Below are positions 16,788-24,210 of a stretch of DNA of 26,792 nt, piece after piece (positions within the stretch are counted from its first letter, which is position 1; every line of letters begins with the position of its first letter). This DNA comes from Woeseiaceae bacterium (lineage in GTDB: Bacteria; Pseudomonadota; Gammaproteobacteria; Steroidobacterales; Woeseiaceae). The position numbers were made by a program, and so were the translations under genes. The notes beneath the pieces are model-generated. The model was not told the DNA's origin. It was given only the letters and a program-made list of their open reading frames with translations, and made no database searches. Location of the stretch: positions 1 to 26,792 of the forward strand of contig JALHUQ010000381.1 in assembly GCA_022866645.1 (NCBI GenBank), given 5' to 3'.

Positions 16788-18200
16788 TCACCGCGTAGCG
16801 GCAATCTCAATGACGACATTCCACATATAACGAACGAGTTCGATGAACTCCTTTTCAGATATTCGCTCATTGTCGCCGTGTGCGCCGAAACCACTGTTGA
16901 TTTCCTCCACCGACCTGGCCGGCCCGACGCCGTAGCATTGCATGCCTTTGGCGCGCACCTGCGACATATCGGTTGCACCGGTGGACATGATAGGTAGTAC
17001 CGTCGCCGAGGGATACATTTCGACAGCGACACGCTCAAGAGTCTCGAACATCTCGTTATCGATGGCTGACGGTGGAGCCGCTGGTCGGTATATGTGCTCT
17101 GGAATAATCTCTACTCGGTGGTCGTCGATCACCGCTGCCAGTGCAACGTAGAAATCCTCCACGCTCTCATCGGGCAACATTCGAATATCGAGAATCGCGC
17201 TCGCCTCAGACGGAATCACGTTCTTGCGAAATCCCGCGTCCATTACTGTCGGTACAACAGAGGTTCTGGAAATTGAATAATGATAGGGAAATGTTTCCAG
17301 AAAATGTTGCTGAATTGCGTCGCCTTCATCTGGATTCTCGACGTTCTTGTATCGGTACGCATCTTCCTCATTCGAAATTTCGGCCAATCTCTGAAAGTAG
17401 CTGCGCGTCGTGTCATTCAATCGAACTTCTGTTTGCCATGCGGCAGCCTTGGCGACAGCATTCGCAAGAATGGCCACAGAATTCGTGAGTGTCGGTACGG
17501 AACCATGCCCAGGTGTACCCCTCGCGACCAGCGTAACGCGACGTGGCATTTTCTCCGTGGTCTCGATTCCAACGATTTTTAGCTTGCCATCTTCAATAAC
17601 GCTTTCCGCGCCTTCCGCCAGACAATATTCCGCATCAATAGCATTGAAATGTTTTTCGACCATGAAATTGATGCCGACTTCGGGCGTACCTTCTTCGCCG
17701 GATTCCGCCAATAAGATGACGTCCCGATCAAGCTTTACGTCGTATCGTTTTAACAATTTGACAACCATCAGTGCTGCCGCCAGGTTGTCCTTGTCGTCCA
17801 GGGTTCCACGGCCATAGATGTAACCATCCTGACGCAACCCGCTAAACGGATCCGCGTACCACTTCTCGGGCTGAACGCCGACGACGTCGGAGTGACCCAT
17901 TATTAGAATCGGACGTTTCGATCCATTGCCCGTGATACGCGCAACCAGGTTGGCGCGCGACTCATCCAACGCATAGTTCGTAGACTGAATGCCCTCGATG
18001 GCGAGAACGCCTCCAAGATATTCGACAACCTTGGTCTCATTCCCGGGCGGGTTCGACGTGTCGATCTGAATCAAGTCAACCAGATGCCCCACGGCCTCAG
18101 CACCGACGTCCTCCCAATTGATGAGAAAGGCCTCCTGCGCACTTGCAACGCTGGTAGACAGCCCTAGCAATATTATAAAACTCAATAACTTATCTTTCAT
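16788..18200 (-). CDS. Exported M20-family metallopeptidase
   Basis: From the ATG at 18200 this is a 470-residue protein. A signal peptide (about 1-21, KLLSFIILLGLSTSVASA) targets it to the periplasm. The M20 zinc motifs are present: MGHSDVV (H103, D105), YGRGTLDDKD (bridging D135), ESGEEG (catalytic E169 and metal E170), an acidic site in CLAEGAES, and the last histidine in GFGAHGDNER. A dimerisation domain with the usual GTPGHGSVP lies between. Members cleave dipeptides, acylated amino acids or similar small amides; the substrate here cannot be told. A GTG two codons upstream (18206) is also possible. It converges on the cyclophilin gene. The 102-base gap between them shows no terminator. 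Confidence 0.93.
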   Translation of the reverse strand: MKDKLLSFIILLGLSTSVASAQEAFLINWEDVGAEAVGHLVDLIQIDTSNPPGNETKVVEYLGGVLAIEGIQSTNYALDESRANLVARITGNGSKRPILIMGHSDVVGVQPEKWYADPFSGLRQDGYIYGRGTLDDKDNLAAALMVVKLLKRYDVKLDRDVILLAESGEEGTPEVGINFMVEKHFNAIDAEYCLAEGAESVIEDGKLKIVGIETTEKMPRRVTLVARGTPGHGSVPTLTNSVAILANAVAKAAAWQTEVRLNDTTRSYFQRLAEISNEEDAYRYKNVENPDEGDAIQQHFLETFPYHYSISRTSVVPTVMDAGFRKNVIPSEASAILDIRMLPDESVEDFYVALAAVIDDHRVEIIPEHIYRPAAPPSAIDNEMFETLERVAVEMYPSATVLPIMSTGATDMSQVRAKGMQCYGVGPARSVEEINSGFGAHGDNERISEKEFIELVRYMWNVVIEIAATR

Positions 18201-18233
18201 ATCCACGCTGCATTAGATTTCTGGACTCTCGAT

Positions 18234-18262
18234 AGTATATTAGGCGCTTATTACGGGCCCAA
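18234..18262 (-). promoter_or_regulatory. Candidate promoter for the M20 peptidase
   Basis: On the minus strand TTGGGC (18262-18257) and TATACT (18239-18234) are spaced by 17 bases. The -10 box matches five of six positions, and the -35 box only the TTG. Transcription would start near 18227, about 27 bases before the ATG at 18200. Confidence 0.4.
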
Positions 18263-18298
18263 TAACACTCACTAACTGGCCCAGGCAAAGGGCGAATC

Positions 18299-18471
18299 GC
18301 GGTCTGGAAATTCTTCATTTCGACAGTAGCGGTTTTCGTTGTCTGGATTGTGGGCAGTTTTTTGGTGCACGGATTGTCGGCGACAGCGTTGTCGTCATTA
18401 TTGTCGCGCTGCTCGCGACTTTCCTGAACCGGAAAACCGCCCGAGACCTCAATCCGAGAGCACTTCCCTGA
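18299..18471 (+). pseudogene. Possible remnant of a small membrane-protein gene
   Basis: The 242-base gap between the M20 peptidase and galU holds no intact gene. One plus-strand frame, open from 18266 to a stop at 18425-18427, encodes VWKFFISTVAVFVVWIVGSF followed by LVHGL, like the first membrane helix of many small bacterial integral membrane proteins, but it has no usable start codon. A second frame, shifted and ending at 18469-18471, encodes GDSVVVIIVALLATFLNRKT, a helix ending in basic residues. Together they look like the two ends of one frameshifted or deleted gene. Chance hydrophobic reading cannot be excluded. Confidence 0.2.
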
Positions 18472-19318
18472 GGTGCTCTCGGAATCGTTTCCCGGTTTCC
18501 GGGTGACTCAGCCCGAAAGCAACGGTTGCCTGCAGATATCCAAGCTTGCTTCCACAGTCGTAGCGCACACCGCTGAACGAATAGGCATAAACAGGCGATT
18601 GGTCGAGCAACGCCGCGATGCCATCGGTAAGCTGAATTTCGCCACCAGCACCCTTACCAATATGTTGCAGCTTGTCGAATATCTCAGGCGCGAGCAGATA
18701 GCGTCCTACCACTGCCGAATCGGATGGCGCATCTTGCGGTGCTGGTTTCTCAACAATAGCGGTAATCCGGTTTTTGTCGCTCTTGTCGATCGCCACTATT
18801 CCATAGCTCGACGTGTCTTCACGCGGCACCGTCTCAACAGCAATAACGCTACCACCATGCTGAGCATGCAATTTAGCCATCTGCGAGAGGCAGCCCGGTG
18901 TTCCTGCAATCAGATCGTCCGCGAGATGCACAAAGAATGGCTCGTCGCCGATCGCTGCACGGGCACACAAAACGGCATGACCCAAACCCAGAGGTTTGCC
19001 CTGTCGTATGTAAATGCACGAAACGCCGGGGGGAACGATGTCCTGTATCGACTTCAGCAGATCGTCTTTGCCCGCTTCAGTCAGCGCCTGCTCAAGTTCC
19101 GGATCAGTATCGAAGTGGTCTTCAATAGCCCGTTTCGAACTGCCGGTGACGAACACGAGTTTGGTTGCTCCTGCCTCAATCGCCTCTTCGACCGCGTATT
19201 GAATTAGCGGTTTATCGACTATGGGCAGCATTTCCTTGGGACTCGCCTTGGTTGCAGGAAGGAAGCGGGTGCCACGACCGGCCACCGGAAAAACGGCTGC
19301 TTTGACTTTATGTGCCAC
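18449..19318 (-). CDS. galU: UTP--glucose-1-phosphate uridylyltransferase
   Basis: This 289-residue protein is a bacterial GalU of typical length. The nucleotide-binding signature VFPVAGRGTRFLPATKASPKEM is at 9-30, then VDKPLIQYAVEEA, the sugar-phosphate loop around FFVHLADDLI (128-137), EKPAPQ, and the KGAGGEIQLTDGI stretch near 222-235. It makes UDP-glucose from UTP and glucose-1-phosphate in the cytoplasm, the donor for envelope polysaccharides and trehalose. It follows the comEA-like gene on the same strand after 133 bases, with a strong hairpin between, so separate transcription is likely. No ugd or other sugar gene is in view. An 11-base inverted repeat spans its last codons. Confidence 0.97.
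   Translation of the reverse strand: MAHKVKAAVFPVAGRGTRFLPATKASPKEMLPIVDKPLIQYAVEEAIEAGATKLVFVTGSSKRAIEDHFDTDPELEQALTEAGKDDLLKSIQDIVPPGVSCIYIRQGKPLGLGHAVLCARAAIGDEPFFVHLADDLIAGTPGCLSQMAKLHAQHGGSVIAVETVPREDTSSYGIVAIDKSDKNRITAIVEKPAPQDAPSDSAVVGRYLLAPEIFDKLQHIGKGAGGEIQLTDGIAALLDQSPVYAYSFSGVRYDCGSKLGYLQATVAFGLSHPETGKRFREHLREVLSD
18453..18483. repeat. 11-base inverted repeat inside the 3' end of galU
   Basis: TCCGAGAGCAC (18453-18463) and GTGCTCTCGGA (18473-18483) pair perfectly around a 9-base loop. The element covers the final codons of galU, and the stop codon follows at 18449-18451. No T run follows on the minus strand. It could protect the mRNA 3' end or assist termination. Confidence 0.7.
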
Positions 19319-19406
19319 CCAACTGCTCCAATGTTTCCAGACCGCACATCATAACTAACTTGGTGAGTCTGCGTCTTGAACAGCGTCACGCTCAGGAGCG
19401 GGAATT

Positions 19407-19435
19407 GGATCGCGCTGGCCTGGCCAGCGCGATCC
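19407..19435 (-). terminator. Perfect 14-base inverted repeat after the comEA-like gene
   Basis: GGATCGCGCTGGCC (19407-19420) and GGCCAGCGCGATCC (19422-19435) pair completely around one base, so the real loop would be a few bases of the inner stem. It lies 17 bases after the comEA-like stop codon and before galU. No T tract follows on the minus strand, so Rho-independent termination is unproven. The position and stability favour a 3'-end or processing role. Confidence 0.55.
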
Positions 19436-19451
19436 TTTGGGGCCGCATGGG

Positions 19452-19727
19452 CTATTTCTTCTTGGACTCCGACACTTTGATATCGGATCGATTCCGTTCG
19501 AGTGTTTTCTCACCAATACCCTTCACAAGGGTCAGGTCGTCTGCAGTCCGGAAAGGTCCGTGTTTTTCGCGGTACTCAACGATCGCCTTGGCTTTGGAAA
19601 GGCCAATGCCATTCAGCTCGGCGGAAATGGTCTCTGCGTTCGCCGTGTTGATATCGACCTGCCCGGCGAACGAAAGCGTAGTCAACGACAACAAAACCAG
19701 CGCGGCCACTTTGCTTGCAACTCTCAT
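19452..19727 (-). CDS. ComEA-like helix-hairpin-helix protein
   Basis: The 91-residue product has a signal peptide (about 1-21, VAALVLLSLTTLSFA) followed by one ComEA-type HhH domain: VDINTANAETISAELNGIGL, then AIVEYREKHGPFRTADDL, then VKGIGEKTLERN, ending in a lysine tail. Such periplasmic proteins bind double-stranded DNA. In naturally competent bacteria the full ComEA pulls DNA through the outer membrane, whereas many Gammaproteobacteria carry short homologues like this one, and the role here is unknown. Another ATG lies five codons upstream, but AAGGAG six bases before the ATG at 19727 makes this the better start. It follows lapB on the same strand after 106 bases. Confidence 0.93.
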   Translation of the reverse strand: MRVASKVAALVLLSLTTLSFAGQVDINTANAETISAELNGIGLSKAKAIVEYREKHGPFRTADDLTLVKGIGEKTLERNRSDIKVSESKKK

Positions 19728-19833
19728 CTTATGCTCCTTCATCTGTCATGGGAGAAGGGAGCATAGGCACGCAAGTCAGATTCGGCTGCCTGCAAACTGG
19801 CCGCGTTCGTATTGAAATGAAATTCGAAAAGAC

Positions 19834-21036
19834 TTAGCGATTGGTAATACTGTGCTGCAACACGGTATCGAACTGAACCCTTGATGCGGGCCGTTGGGTT
19901 TCCCAGTTTCGGCAGCTCGGACACTGCCACAGCAAGCGCTGGCTCGAAAAACCACATTCCTGACACTGGTATCGTGGTGTCGCGCTGGCGAGTTTGGAAA
20001 GTGCGCGACGTACTTTGGCCAAGGCAGACACGTTCGATTTCTTGTCGCCTGTTGTCACTGACTGCATGTCGACGAACTCGCCCAATGTCGGCTCATTCAG
20101 CATGTATTGCTCGACACAATCATCAATCACGCCAATGCCACCCAAATCATTCACGATGGCCGTATAAGCAACCAACGCATTCATCTCCGGACTCTTCTTG
20201 AGCATCGCCAGAAGCGCTGACTCCAGTTCGGCCGTCGCGTTCTCGCGTACATAGATCGCAACGATTTCTGGCAAGGCTTCCGCAATCAGGTACGTGTTCT
20301 CGTCGATAATGCGATGGTAAAGTTTCAATGCGGTCTTGTTGTCGTCCATATCCCTGGCAATATGCGCTCGAGTCAACGCACCCCGCATAGTCCTCGGTCG
20401 ACCGGCCTGAGCCTTCTTCACAAACTGACGAGCCGAAGCATAATCATTGTTTGCGACCGCCGCCTCCGCCAATTCGCAATGGTAATGAGCGATTTGCAAT
20501 GCCAGGGAGCGACCACTCAATACTTCCAGGCGCTGCCCGGCATCGATCGCCTTGCTCCAGTCGCGCTCCTGCTCATAGATGCCGCCCAATGATTCCAAAG
20601 CCTGTACCTGAAACCGCGAGCCCTGCGCGAGCCGCACAAACAGTTTTTCGGCACGATCAAGAAGGCCGGCAGCCAAATAGTCTTTCGCCAGCGAATACAA
20701 AGCCTGATCTCGCTGTTCTGCGGCGAGATCGGGCCTGGCGATAATGTTCTGATGGATCCGGATTGCCCGGTCGATCTCGCCGCGGCGTCGAAACAGGTTG
20801 CCGAGTGCAAAGTGAGTTTCGATAGTTTTGTCATCGACTCGAACCATGCGCAGGAAATGTTCCAGTGCTTGATCGGTCTGCTCGTTGAGCAGGAAATTGA
20901 GTCCTTTCAGATAGTCGACATTCAGCGGTGGCGGTTTGTCTTCGTCACCACGTTCGCCAAATCGACCCGTGGCCCAACCAGCCGCGGCCAACAACAGGAA
21001 CAGGCCCGCGAGATAAAAAGCGGATTCAGTCGGCAT
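19834..21036 (-). CDS. lapB: Lipopolysaccharide assembly protein B
   Basis: This 400-residue protein has one N-terminal membrane helix (about 6-23, FYLAGLFLLLAAAGWATG), a long array of TPR repeats (about 40-330), and a C-terminal rubredoxin-like zinc knuckle with C358, C361, C372 and C375 (CQECG, then CPSC). This is LapB (YciM), an inner-membrane protein facing the cytoplasm. In E. coli it works with FtsH to control LpxC and so the amount of lipopolysaccharide. Its start overlaps the end of lapA by 11 bases, the usual arrangement. A comEA-like gene follows instead of the pyrF seen in E. coli. Confidence 0.96.
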   Translation of the reverse strand: MPTESAFYLAGLFLLLAAAGWATGRFGERGDEDKPPPLNVDYLKGLNFLLNEQTDQALEHFLRMVRVDDKTIETHFALGNLFRRRGEIDRAIRIHQNIIARPDLAAEQRDQALYSLAKDYLAAGLLDRAEKLFVRLAQGSRFQVQALESLGGIYEQERDWSKAIDAGQRLEVLSGRSLALQIAHYHCELAEAAVANNDYASARQFVKKAQAGRPRTMRGALTRAHIARDMDDNKTALKLYHRIIDENTYLIAEALPEIVAIYVRENATAELESALLAMLKKSPEMNALVAYTAIVNDLGGIGVIDDCVEQYMLNEPTLGEFVDMQSVTTGDKKSNVSALAKVRRALSKLASATPRYQCQECGFSSQRLLWQCPSCRNWETQRPASRVQFDTVLQHSITNR

Positions 21037-21328
21037 CGCTTAACGGCAGGTTTCGCAAACCACTGACTTCATTTTCAGACATGCGCAACGATCGACGAAG
21101 CATGCGGCGTTCGTTGGATATTTTGAATGCATACAAGCCCATGCATATAACACCGAAGAGCCAGCCGGCAGCGAAAGCAACCGTAAAAGCAAGAGATACA
21201 GGAGCGCTTAATTCCCAGTGCAGCAGCTTGATACTGACATCACCCGGGTTGCCGGCTGTAAATACGACCATCGCAGAAAATATCAGGAGGATCAGTAAAG
21301 CGAGCCCGATACGTTTGAGAATAATCAA
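21026..21328 (-). CDS. lapA: Lipopolysaccharide assembly protein A
   Basis: The 100-residue product has two membrane helices (about 5-26 and 44-68) with the pattern of the LapA/DUF1049 family, including GNPGDVSIKLLHWELSAPVSLAFT between them, and then a charged, coiled-coil-like tail. LapA acts with LapB at the inner membrane in lipopolysaccharide assembly. The gene overlaps ihfB by four bases (ATGA) and lapB by 11 bases, so all three are translationally coupled. Confidence 0.95.
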   Translation of the reverse strand: MIILKRIGLALLILLIFSAMVVFTAGNPGDVSIKLLHWELSAPVSLAFTVAFAAGWLFGVICMGLYAFKISNERRMLRRSLRMSENEVSGLRNLPLSDAD

Positions 21329-21627
21329 TTCTTGATGGGGAAGTGGTGACTCGCGTCCACACGCTCACGCAGGTCTTTACCGGGCTTGAAGTGCGGAACG
21401 TACTTGCCCGACAAGGCGACAGCTTCACCCGTCTTCGGGTTACGACCGATACGCGGTGGACGGAAGTGCAAAGAAAAACTTCCAAATCCTCTGATCTCAA
21501 TGCGCTCTCCCTTTGCCAGGGAGTCACTCATAAGATCAAGCAGGTGCTTCACTGCCAGCTCGACATCTTTTGCAGGCAAGTGTTTTTGCTTGCGGGAGAT
21601 TGCTTCAATAAGTTCTGATTTCGTCAT
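21325..21627 (-). CDS. ihfB: Integration host factor subunit beta
   Basis: This 100-residue HU/IHF-family protein begins MTKSELIEAISRKQ and carries RIEIRGFGSFSLHFRPPRIGRNPKTGEAV, the beta-arm of IHF-beta, then HFKPGKDLRERV. The length and the position after rpsA are those of IhfB. It forms the DNA-bending heterodimer with IhfA. It is separated from rpsA by a 97-base gap holding a terminator hairpin, so part of its expression must come from read-through or from a promoter in about 21630-21680, where I find only a lone GATAAT-like -10 box. Confidence 0.97.
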   Translation of the reverse strand: MTKSELIEAISRKQKHLPAKDVELAVKHLLDLMSDSLAKGERIEIRGFGSFSLHFRPPRIGRNPKTGEAVALSGKYVPHFKPGKDLRERVDASHHFPIKN

Positions 21628-21683
21628 TTTACCTATCGCCGTACCGTTTGATTATCGTAACCTACGGATAGTAAAGGTAATAA

Positions 21684-21717
21684 TAGCCCGGACGGAGGTG
21701 TCCGGGCTAGCTTTTTT
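21684..21717 (-). terminator. Terminator hairpin between rpsA and ihfB
   Basis: TAGCCCGGAC (21684-21693) and GTCCGGGCTA (21700-21709) form a perfect 10-base stem with a 6-base loop, starting 14 bases after the rpsA stop codon. On the minus strand it is followed by TTATTA. On the plus strand it is followed by six T (21712-21717). The minus-strand T tract is interrupted, so termination of rpsA may be partial, which would let ihfB-lapA-lapB be reached. Confidence 0.85.
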
Positions 21718-21722
21718 ACTTA

Positions 21723-23405
21723 TTATTTGCTTTTGCCGGACATCTTTTCCTTCAGAAGCTCGCCAAGCGTCGTTCCTACAGTGGCGGCGGACGAGTCAGT
21801 ATTGTAACTACTGACCGCTTCCTGCTCCTCGTGGACCTCTTTGGCTTTGATGGAAAGCGCTATGGTGCGGGTCTTTCGATCGACATTGGTGAATTTGGCT
21901 TCAATTTCCTCGCCCACCTTTAACACCATCCGCGCGTCCTCAACCCGCTCGCGGCCAAGCTCAGACGCCCGCAGCGAACCGTATACGCCGTCACCAAGAT
22001 CGACTACTGCGCCGCGCGCATCAACTTCGGTAACCGTACCGGTAACGATCGTATTCTTCGGATGGGCGGCAAGCCAGCCAGAGAAAGGGTCTTTCTCGAG
22101 CTGTTTGATACCCAGCGAAATTCGTTCGCGTTCAGAATCGATTGCGAGTACTGCCGCCTCGATCTCCTGGCCCTTCTTGTAATTTCGAACGGCTTCTTCG
22201 CCCGGGATATCCCAGGAAATATCAGAAAGGTGAACGAGGCCATCAATGCCACCGTCCAGTCCGATAAAGATGCCGAAGTCCGTGATCGACTTGATCTGGC
22301 CAGAGACTTTGTCGGATCGATTGAAGGTAGACGCAAATTCAGCCCATGGATTCGATATGCACTGTTTTACACCCAGCGAGATACGACGACGTTCTTCGTC
22401 GATTTCGATAACCATGACTTCGATTTCCTGGCCGATCTGGACAACTCGCGCCGGATTAACGTTCTTGTTCGTCCAATCCATTTCAGAAACATGCACCAAG
22501 CCTTCAACGCCATCTTCGATTTCAACAAAGCAACCGTAATCTGCGATGTTTGTCACTTTACCGAACATACGCGTCAGCGGCGGATAACGGCGCGCCAGGT
22601 CCTGCCATGGATCCTCACCCAGTTGCTTCATGCCGAGCGATACACGCTGGCGCTCGCGATCAAATTTCAGGATTTTGACGTCGATCTCCTGGCCAACCTC
22701 GACGACTTCGGAAGGATGCTTAACACGCTTCCAGGCCATGTCGGTTATATGCAGAAGTCCATCGATGCCACCAAGGTCGACGAAAGCGCCGTAGTCGGTA
22801 AGATTCTTGATAACGCCCTTGACCGTGTTGCCTTCCTGAAGATCTTTCAGGAGTTCTTCGCGCTCTGCAGAGAACTCTTTCTCCACGACAGCACGGCGCG
22901 AAACGACAACGTTGTTGCGACGCTGGTCCAGCTTGATGACCTTGAATTCGAGCTCTTTGCCTTCAAGGTAAGCGGGATCGCGAACCGGACGAACGTCAAC
23001 CAACGAACCTGGCAGGAACGCCCGGACCTGATCAATTTCGACGGTAAAGCCACCTTTGACGCGGCCGTTGATGATGCCTTGAACTACAGCACCTTCTTCA
23101 AATGCTTTCTCAAGATCGATCCAGGTTCGCGCACGAATTGCCTTCTCTCGGGACAATTTGGTCTCACCGAAGCCATCTTCAACGGCATCCAGCGCGACTT
23201 CGATTTCATCACCTACGGCGAGATCAGCGAAATTCTTGTCGGTCTTGAATTGTTCTTTCGGGATAACGGCCTCAGATTTGAGACCTGCGCTGACGATGAC
23301 GACATCGTCATTGATTGCGACTATGAGGCCGGTGATGATGGAACCCGGTTTTATTTTTTGACTGGCAAAACTCTCTTCAAATAACTCAGCAAAATTTTCA
23401 GACAT
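21723..23405 (-). CDS. rpsA: 30S ribosomal protein S1
   Basis: From the ATG at 23405 the protein is 560 residues, against 557 in E. coli. It begins MSENFAELFEESFASQKIKPG and contains six S1 RNA-binding repeats. The later ones are easily seen as GMFGKVTNIADYGCFVEIEDG, KVSGQIKSITDFGIFIGLDGG and related units. S1 binds mRNA on the 30S subunit and allows initiation on structured or weak sites. The frame runs 35 codons further upstream, but that extension has no homology. No Shine-Dalgarno precedes the ATG, which fits the known autogenous control of rpsA by S1. It follows cmk after a 117-base leader. Confidence 0.97.
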   Translation of the reverse strand: MSENFAELFEESFASQKIKPGSIITGLIVAINDDVVIVSAGLKSEAVIPKEQFKTDKNFADLAVGDEIEVALDAVEDGFGETKLSREKAIRARTWIDLEKAFEEGAVVQGIINGRVKGGFTVEIDQVRAFLPGSLVDVRPVRDPAYLEGKELEFKVIKLDQRRNNVVVSRRAVVEKEFSAEREELLKDLQEGNTVKGVIKNLTDYGAFVDLGGIDGLLHITDMAWKRVKHPSEVVEVGQEIDVKILKFDRERQRVSLGMKQLGEDPWQDLARRYPPLTRMFGKVTNIADYGCFVEIEDGVEGLVHVSEMDWTNKNVNPARVVQIGQEIEVMVIEIDEERRRISLGVKQCISNPWAEFASTFNRSDKVSGQIKSITDFGIFIGLDGGIDGLVHLSDISWDIPGEEAVRNYKKGQEIEAAVLAIDSERERISLGIKQLEKDPFSGWLAAHPKNTIVTGTVTEVDARGAVVDLGDGVYGSLRASELGRERVEDARMVLKVGEEIEAKFTNVDRKTRTIALSIKAKEVHEEQEAVSSYNTDSSAATVGTTLGELLKEKMSGKSK

Positions 23406-23420
23406 GTTAGAAAAACCCAA

Positions 23421-23503
23421 GGGAAAAAATTTCCCACCCTTAACGTCGACAGGCGTCCTGCGACCGACGGTCATTACAAAAAAAGGAACGAACATCCTGT
23501 TCG
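23421..23503 (-). promoter_or_regulatory. Structured rpsA leader, candidate S1 autoregulatory region
   Basis: Three inverted repeats lie in the 117-base leader. From the ATG outward they are GGGAAA/TTTCCC (23421-23435), GTCG-CAGG/CCTG-CGAC with one bulged base (23445-23464), and CGAACA/TGTTCG (23489-23503), the last extending to ten pairs with one mismatch. A/T-rich single strands separate them, and no Shine-Dalgarno is present. In E. coli a three-hairpin leader without a Shine-Dalgarno drives efficient, S1-repressible rpsA translation. The resemblance is structural; I did not compare sequences. Confidence 0.55.
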
Positions 23504-23522
23504 ATCCCATCCATTTCCCTGT

Positions 23523-24209
23523 TCAAGAATAGAGGTCTGCGACCCACCCGAGAACCGTATTGGTAACAGTCTCGATAGACTGTCCGGAGGAATCCAGAAT
23601 TCTGGCGTCCGGCGCTGGTGTCAGCGGAGCTACCGATCGCTCGGAATCTCTGCGGTCACGGTCCTCTATGTCCCGTGAAAGGGCGGCAAGGCTAACACCC
23701 ATACCCTTGTCTTTCAACTGCTTATGGCGCCTTCCGGCCCGTTCCTCAGCACTGGCGGTAAGGAAGATCTTCAGCGCTGCGGAGCGGAATACCTGCGTAC
23801 CCATATCGCGCCCGTCCGCTACCAGTCCCGGCGCCATCTGGAAGGCTCTTTGGCGTTGCAAAAGAGCCGCCCGAACTGCCGGTATGACCGCGACGGTTGA
23901 CGCTCCTGCGCCGGTTGACTCCTTGCGCACTTCTTGCGTTACATCCTCACCCGACAACCAAATGCGCTCCGACCCATCTTCATTACTGTCAAATTCAATA
24001 TCCAGGCCCAGCGCTATCGCCGCAACGCCTTCGGCGTCATCGAGGCTGATTCCGTTCTTTTCAGCAGAAAGAGCCGTCAGCCGATAAAGCGCACCACTGT
24101 CTAGCAAATGGTAGCCCAGGGCTTCGGCGACTCGCCGCGCGATGGTCCCTTTGCCCGACCCGCTCGGGCCATCAATCGTAATCACCGGCACAGTATTGGT
24201 CTCTGTCAC
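23523..24209 (-). CDS. cmk: Cytidylate kinase
   Basis: The 228-residue product phosphorylates CMP and dCMP. ITIDGPSGSGKGTIARRVA at about 10-28 is the P-loop, DSGALYRL at about 38-45 binds CMP, VADGRDMGTQVF is the conserved central motif, and RDIEDRDRRDSERSVAPL with its arginines forms the lid and acceptor site. The frame extends upstream inside aroA, but the family begins just before VPVITIDG, so I place the start at GTG 24209, one base after the aroA stop codon. That tight junction suggests translational coupling. The order aroA-cmk-rpsA is conserved in Gammaproteobacteria. Confidence 0.96.
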   Translation of the reverse strand: MTETNTVPVITIDGPSGSGKGTIARRVAEALGYHLLDSGALYRLTALSAEKNGISLDDAEGVAAIALGLDIEFDSNEDGSERIWLSGEDVTQEVRKESTGAGASTVAVIPAVRAALLQRQRAFQMAPGLVADGRDMGTQVFRSAALKIFLTASAEERAGRRHKQLKDKGMGVSLAALSRDIEDRDRRDSERSVAPLTPAPDARILDSSGQSIETVTNTVLGWVADLYS

Positions 24210-24210
24210 C

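Noticed and set aside
22062..23384. A 440-codon open frame on the plus strand
   Set aside because: It is entirely antisense to rpsA and has no recognisable domain. It follows from the codon pattern of S1.
23489..23503. CGAACATCCTGTTCG as a Gram-positive-type LexA box upstream of rpsA
   Set aside because: The half-sites GAAC and GTTC are five bases apart where that box needs four. The hairpin fits the rpsA leader structure better.
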